NCBI GenBank assembly: GCA_002633025.1
Contig: NMRB01000087.1
Location: 239,576-303,575 of the forward strand
Direction: 5' to 3'
Length of the DNA: 64,000 nucleotides
Source: Notospermus geniculatus
Taxonomy: Eukaryota; Nemertea; Pilidiophora; Heteronemertea; Lineidae
Part shown: positions 62,776 through 64,000 of the stretch, in pieces
Numbering within the stretch: the first letter of the stretch is position 1
How the letters are laid out: each line of letters opens with the position of its first letter
Position numbers and translations under genes: made by a program
The notes under the pieces: model-generated
Database searches by the model: none
The model's input: only the letters and a program-made list of their open reading frames with translations
What the model was told of the DNA's origin: nothing

Positions 62776-63812
62776 TAGCTCACTGGGGTGAGCTATTACG
62801 ATGGTGCAGCGTCCGTCGTCCGTCGTCCGTCGTGGTCCGTTAGCAGGGCACGTTTCGTAACCGCTGGAGCTATTGATCTGAAACTTGGTACATATATACC
62901 CCTAGGTCAGACGACCCACGACACCAAGTTTCGGTCCGATTCGACTCTCAGTTTGGCCACCAGGTGGCAGAAACCAAAACCACAAAAAGTGCAATAACTC
63001 CTGAACTAATGACTAGATCATCTCCAAATTTTTATCATAGGTGTAGCTAGTAAGGATACATAACATATATAACGGGTTTTTGATTTGACCTACTTTTCAA
63101 GGTCACAGAGGTCAAAGTTCGACAAAAGTGACGAACCTGGCACAGTTTGTCATTATTTCACCGAGCAACTTCATATCTTGCATAAACATGCATTGGAGGG
63201 GTACCTTAAAAAATACCGAGTTTCGGCCCGATCGGACATCCAGTATGGCCGCCAGGTGGCGTAACCTGAAAATCAAGCAAGTGCTATTACTCGGGAACGG
63301 CTTGACGCAGAATGCTCAAATTTGATATTTACCTCCATCTAGATGACCTTTACATGCATGTCAAATTTCGGCCTGATTTGACTTCAAACACAGCCACCAG
63401 GTGGCGTAACCCAAAAATCATCAAAGTGCTGTAACTCAGGAACGCCTTAACCCAAAGTGCTCCAATGTGCTATGTGGCCCCCTGCAGATGACCTTTATGT
63501 CCATGTGAAGTTTCGGCCCGATCGGATATCCAATATGGCCGCCAGGTGGCGTGACCCGAAAATCATCAATTTGCTGTAACTCAGGAACGACTTTCCCCAA
63601 AGCGCTCCAATGTGTTATGTGGCCCCCTGCAAATGACCTTTACATGTATGTGCATCTGAAGTTCCAGCCCAATCGGACATCCAATATGGCCGCCAGGTGG
63701 CATAACCCCAAAATCATCAAAGTCCTACCTGGGAATGACTTGACCCAGATTGCTCATAACTGATATGTACCTCCCTTTGTCATTAGACTATTTTGTCCAA
63801 CCCAGTGAGCAC
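62776..63812. mobile_element. Inverted-repeat element with tandem GGCCGCCAGGTGGCGTAAC modules
   Basis: Left TAGCTCACTGGGGTGAGC and right CAACCCAGTGAGCAC are inverted. A GTCCGTCGTCC microrepeat near the left end is followed by about five modules of roughly 145-150 bases, each with AAGTTTCGGCCCGATCGGA and ATGGCCGCCAGGTGGCGTAA. Short open frames in it are repeat translations, not genes. It lies in a dystrophin intron. Confidence 0.85.
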
Positions 63813-64000
63813 ATGGTCCATGGACCATTTCATTTGAATGGGATCTGGGTTGCAGTCAGCAGAAAACACATGGTGAGTTGAGGGTTATGGTGGGCAAATC
63901 AATACTCATTCCATGTACATGTACAGAGTACGGTACATCATGTTATTGCTTGTCAGGCACATGCTATTGACACAAATATGAAAGAAGTTTCATATTGATT

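Noticed and set aside
62788-63763. Three open frames with KFR.DRTS.MAARW motifs
   Set aside because: Same module of an inverted-repeat element translated three times. The spacing reflects DNA repeats, not a protein.
1-64000. CRISPR arrays, operons, prokaryotic promoters or ribosome binding sites
   Set aside because: The window is clearly a spliced animal genome. The direct repeats are minisatellites or duplications without uniform spacers.

Overview
This is a eukaryotic window: long introns with GT..AG junctions, many short fold-back transposons, SINEs, one 138-base N gap and six isolated N bases. Gene content and repeat style (abundant ACATGTA motifs, tRNA-derived SINEs, palindromic MITEs) point to a marine invertebrate, most likely a non-vertebrate deuterostome (echinoderm, hemichordate or amphioxus grade). 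The species cannot be fixed from the sequence.

Three protein-coding genes can be built exon by exon with consistent reading frames. (1) Minus strand, 1940-12152: a lebercilin (LCA5/LCA5L) orthologue, 10 coding exons, about 1064 residues. It has the ciliary lebercilin coiled coil and an unusually long Arg/Glu-rich C-terminal helix in its last exon. (2) Plus strand, 13426-20824: an SH3BGR/SH3BGRL-family gene, 10 exons, about 531 residues. A glutaredoxin-like N-terminal domain is followed by a string of small Glu-rich in-frame exons and a large repetitive acidic last exon. Four consecutive introns in that string appear to use GC rather than GT donors. (3) Plus strand, 30999 to beyond the window end: the 5' part of a dystrophin/utrophin gene, covering alternative first exons, both calponin-homology actin-binding domains, hinge 1, spectrin repeats 1-3, hinge 2, and repeats up to about human repeat 10.

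Layout: 1-1939 is 3' flank or UTR of lebercilin. 12153-13425 is a 1.27 kb divergent promoter interval between lebercilin and SH3BGR. 20825-30998 is repeat-rich intergenic DNA holding fold-back elements and a 0.78 kb tandem duplication that looks like two unmerged haplotypes. 30999-64000 is dystrophin, whose introns carry many MITEs, minisatellites and antisense SINEs. The window ends inside an intron.

The lebercilin-SH3BGR neighbourhood matches human LCA5-SH3BGRL2 (6q14) and LCA5L-SH3BGR (21q22), so this looks like an ancient head-to-head pair duplicated in vertebrates. Dystrophin lying next to it is of interest because human DMD shares the X with SH3BGRL and UTRN shares chromosome 6 with LCA5/SH3BGRL2. 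The two CH1 exons matching human DMD exons 4 and 5 are missing and probably lie in the N gap. All exon boundaries are my own reading of splice signals plus frame. No alignment or transcript evidence was available.
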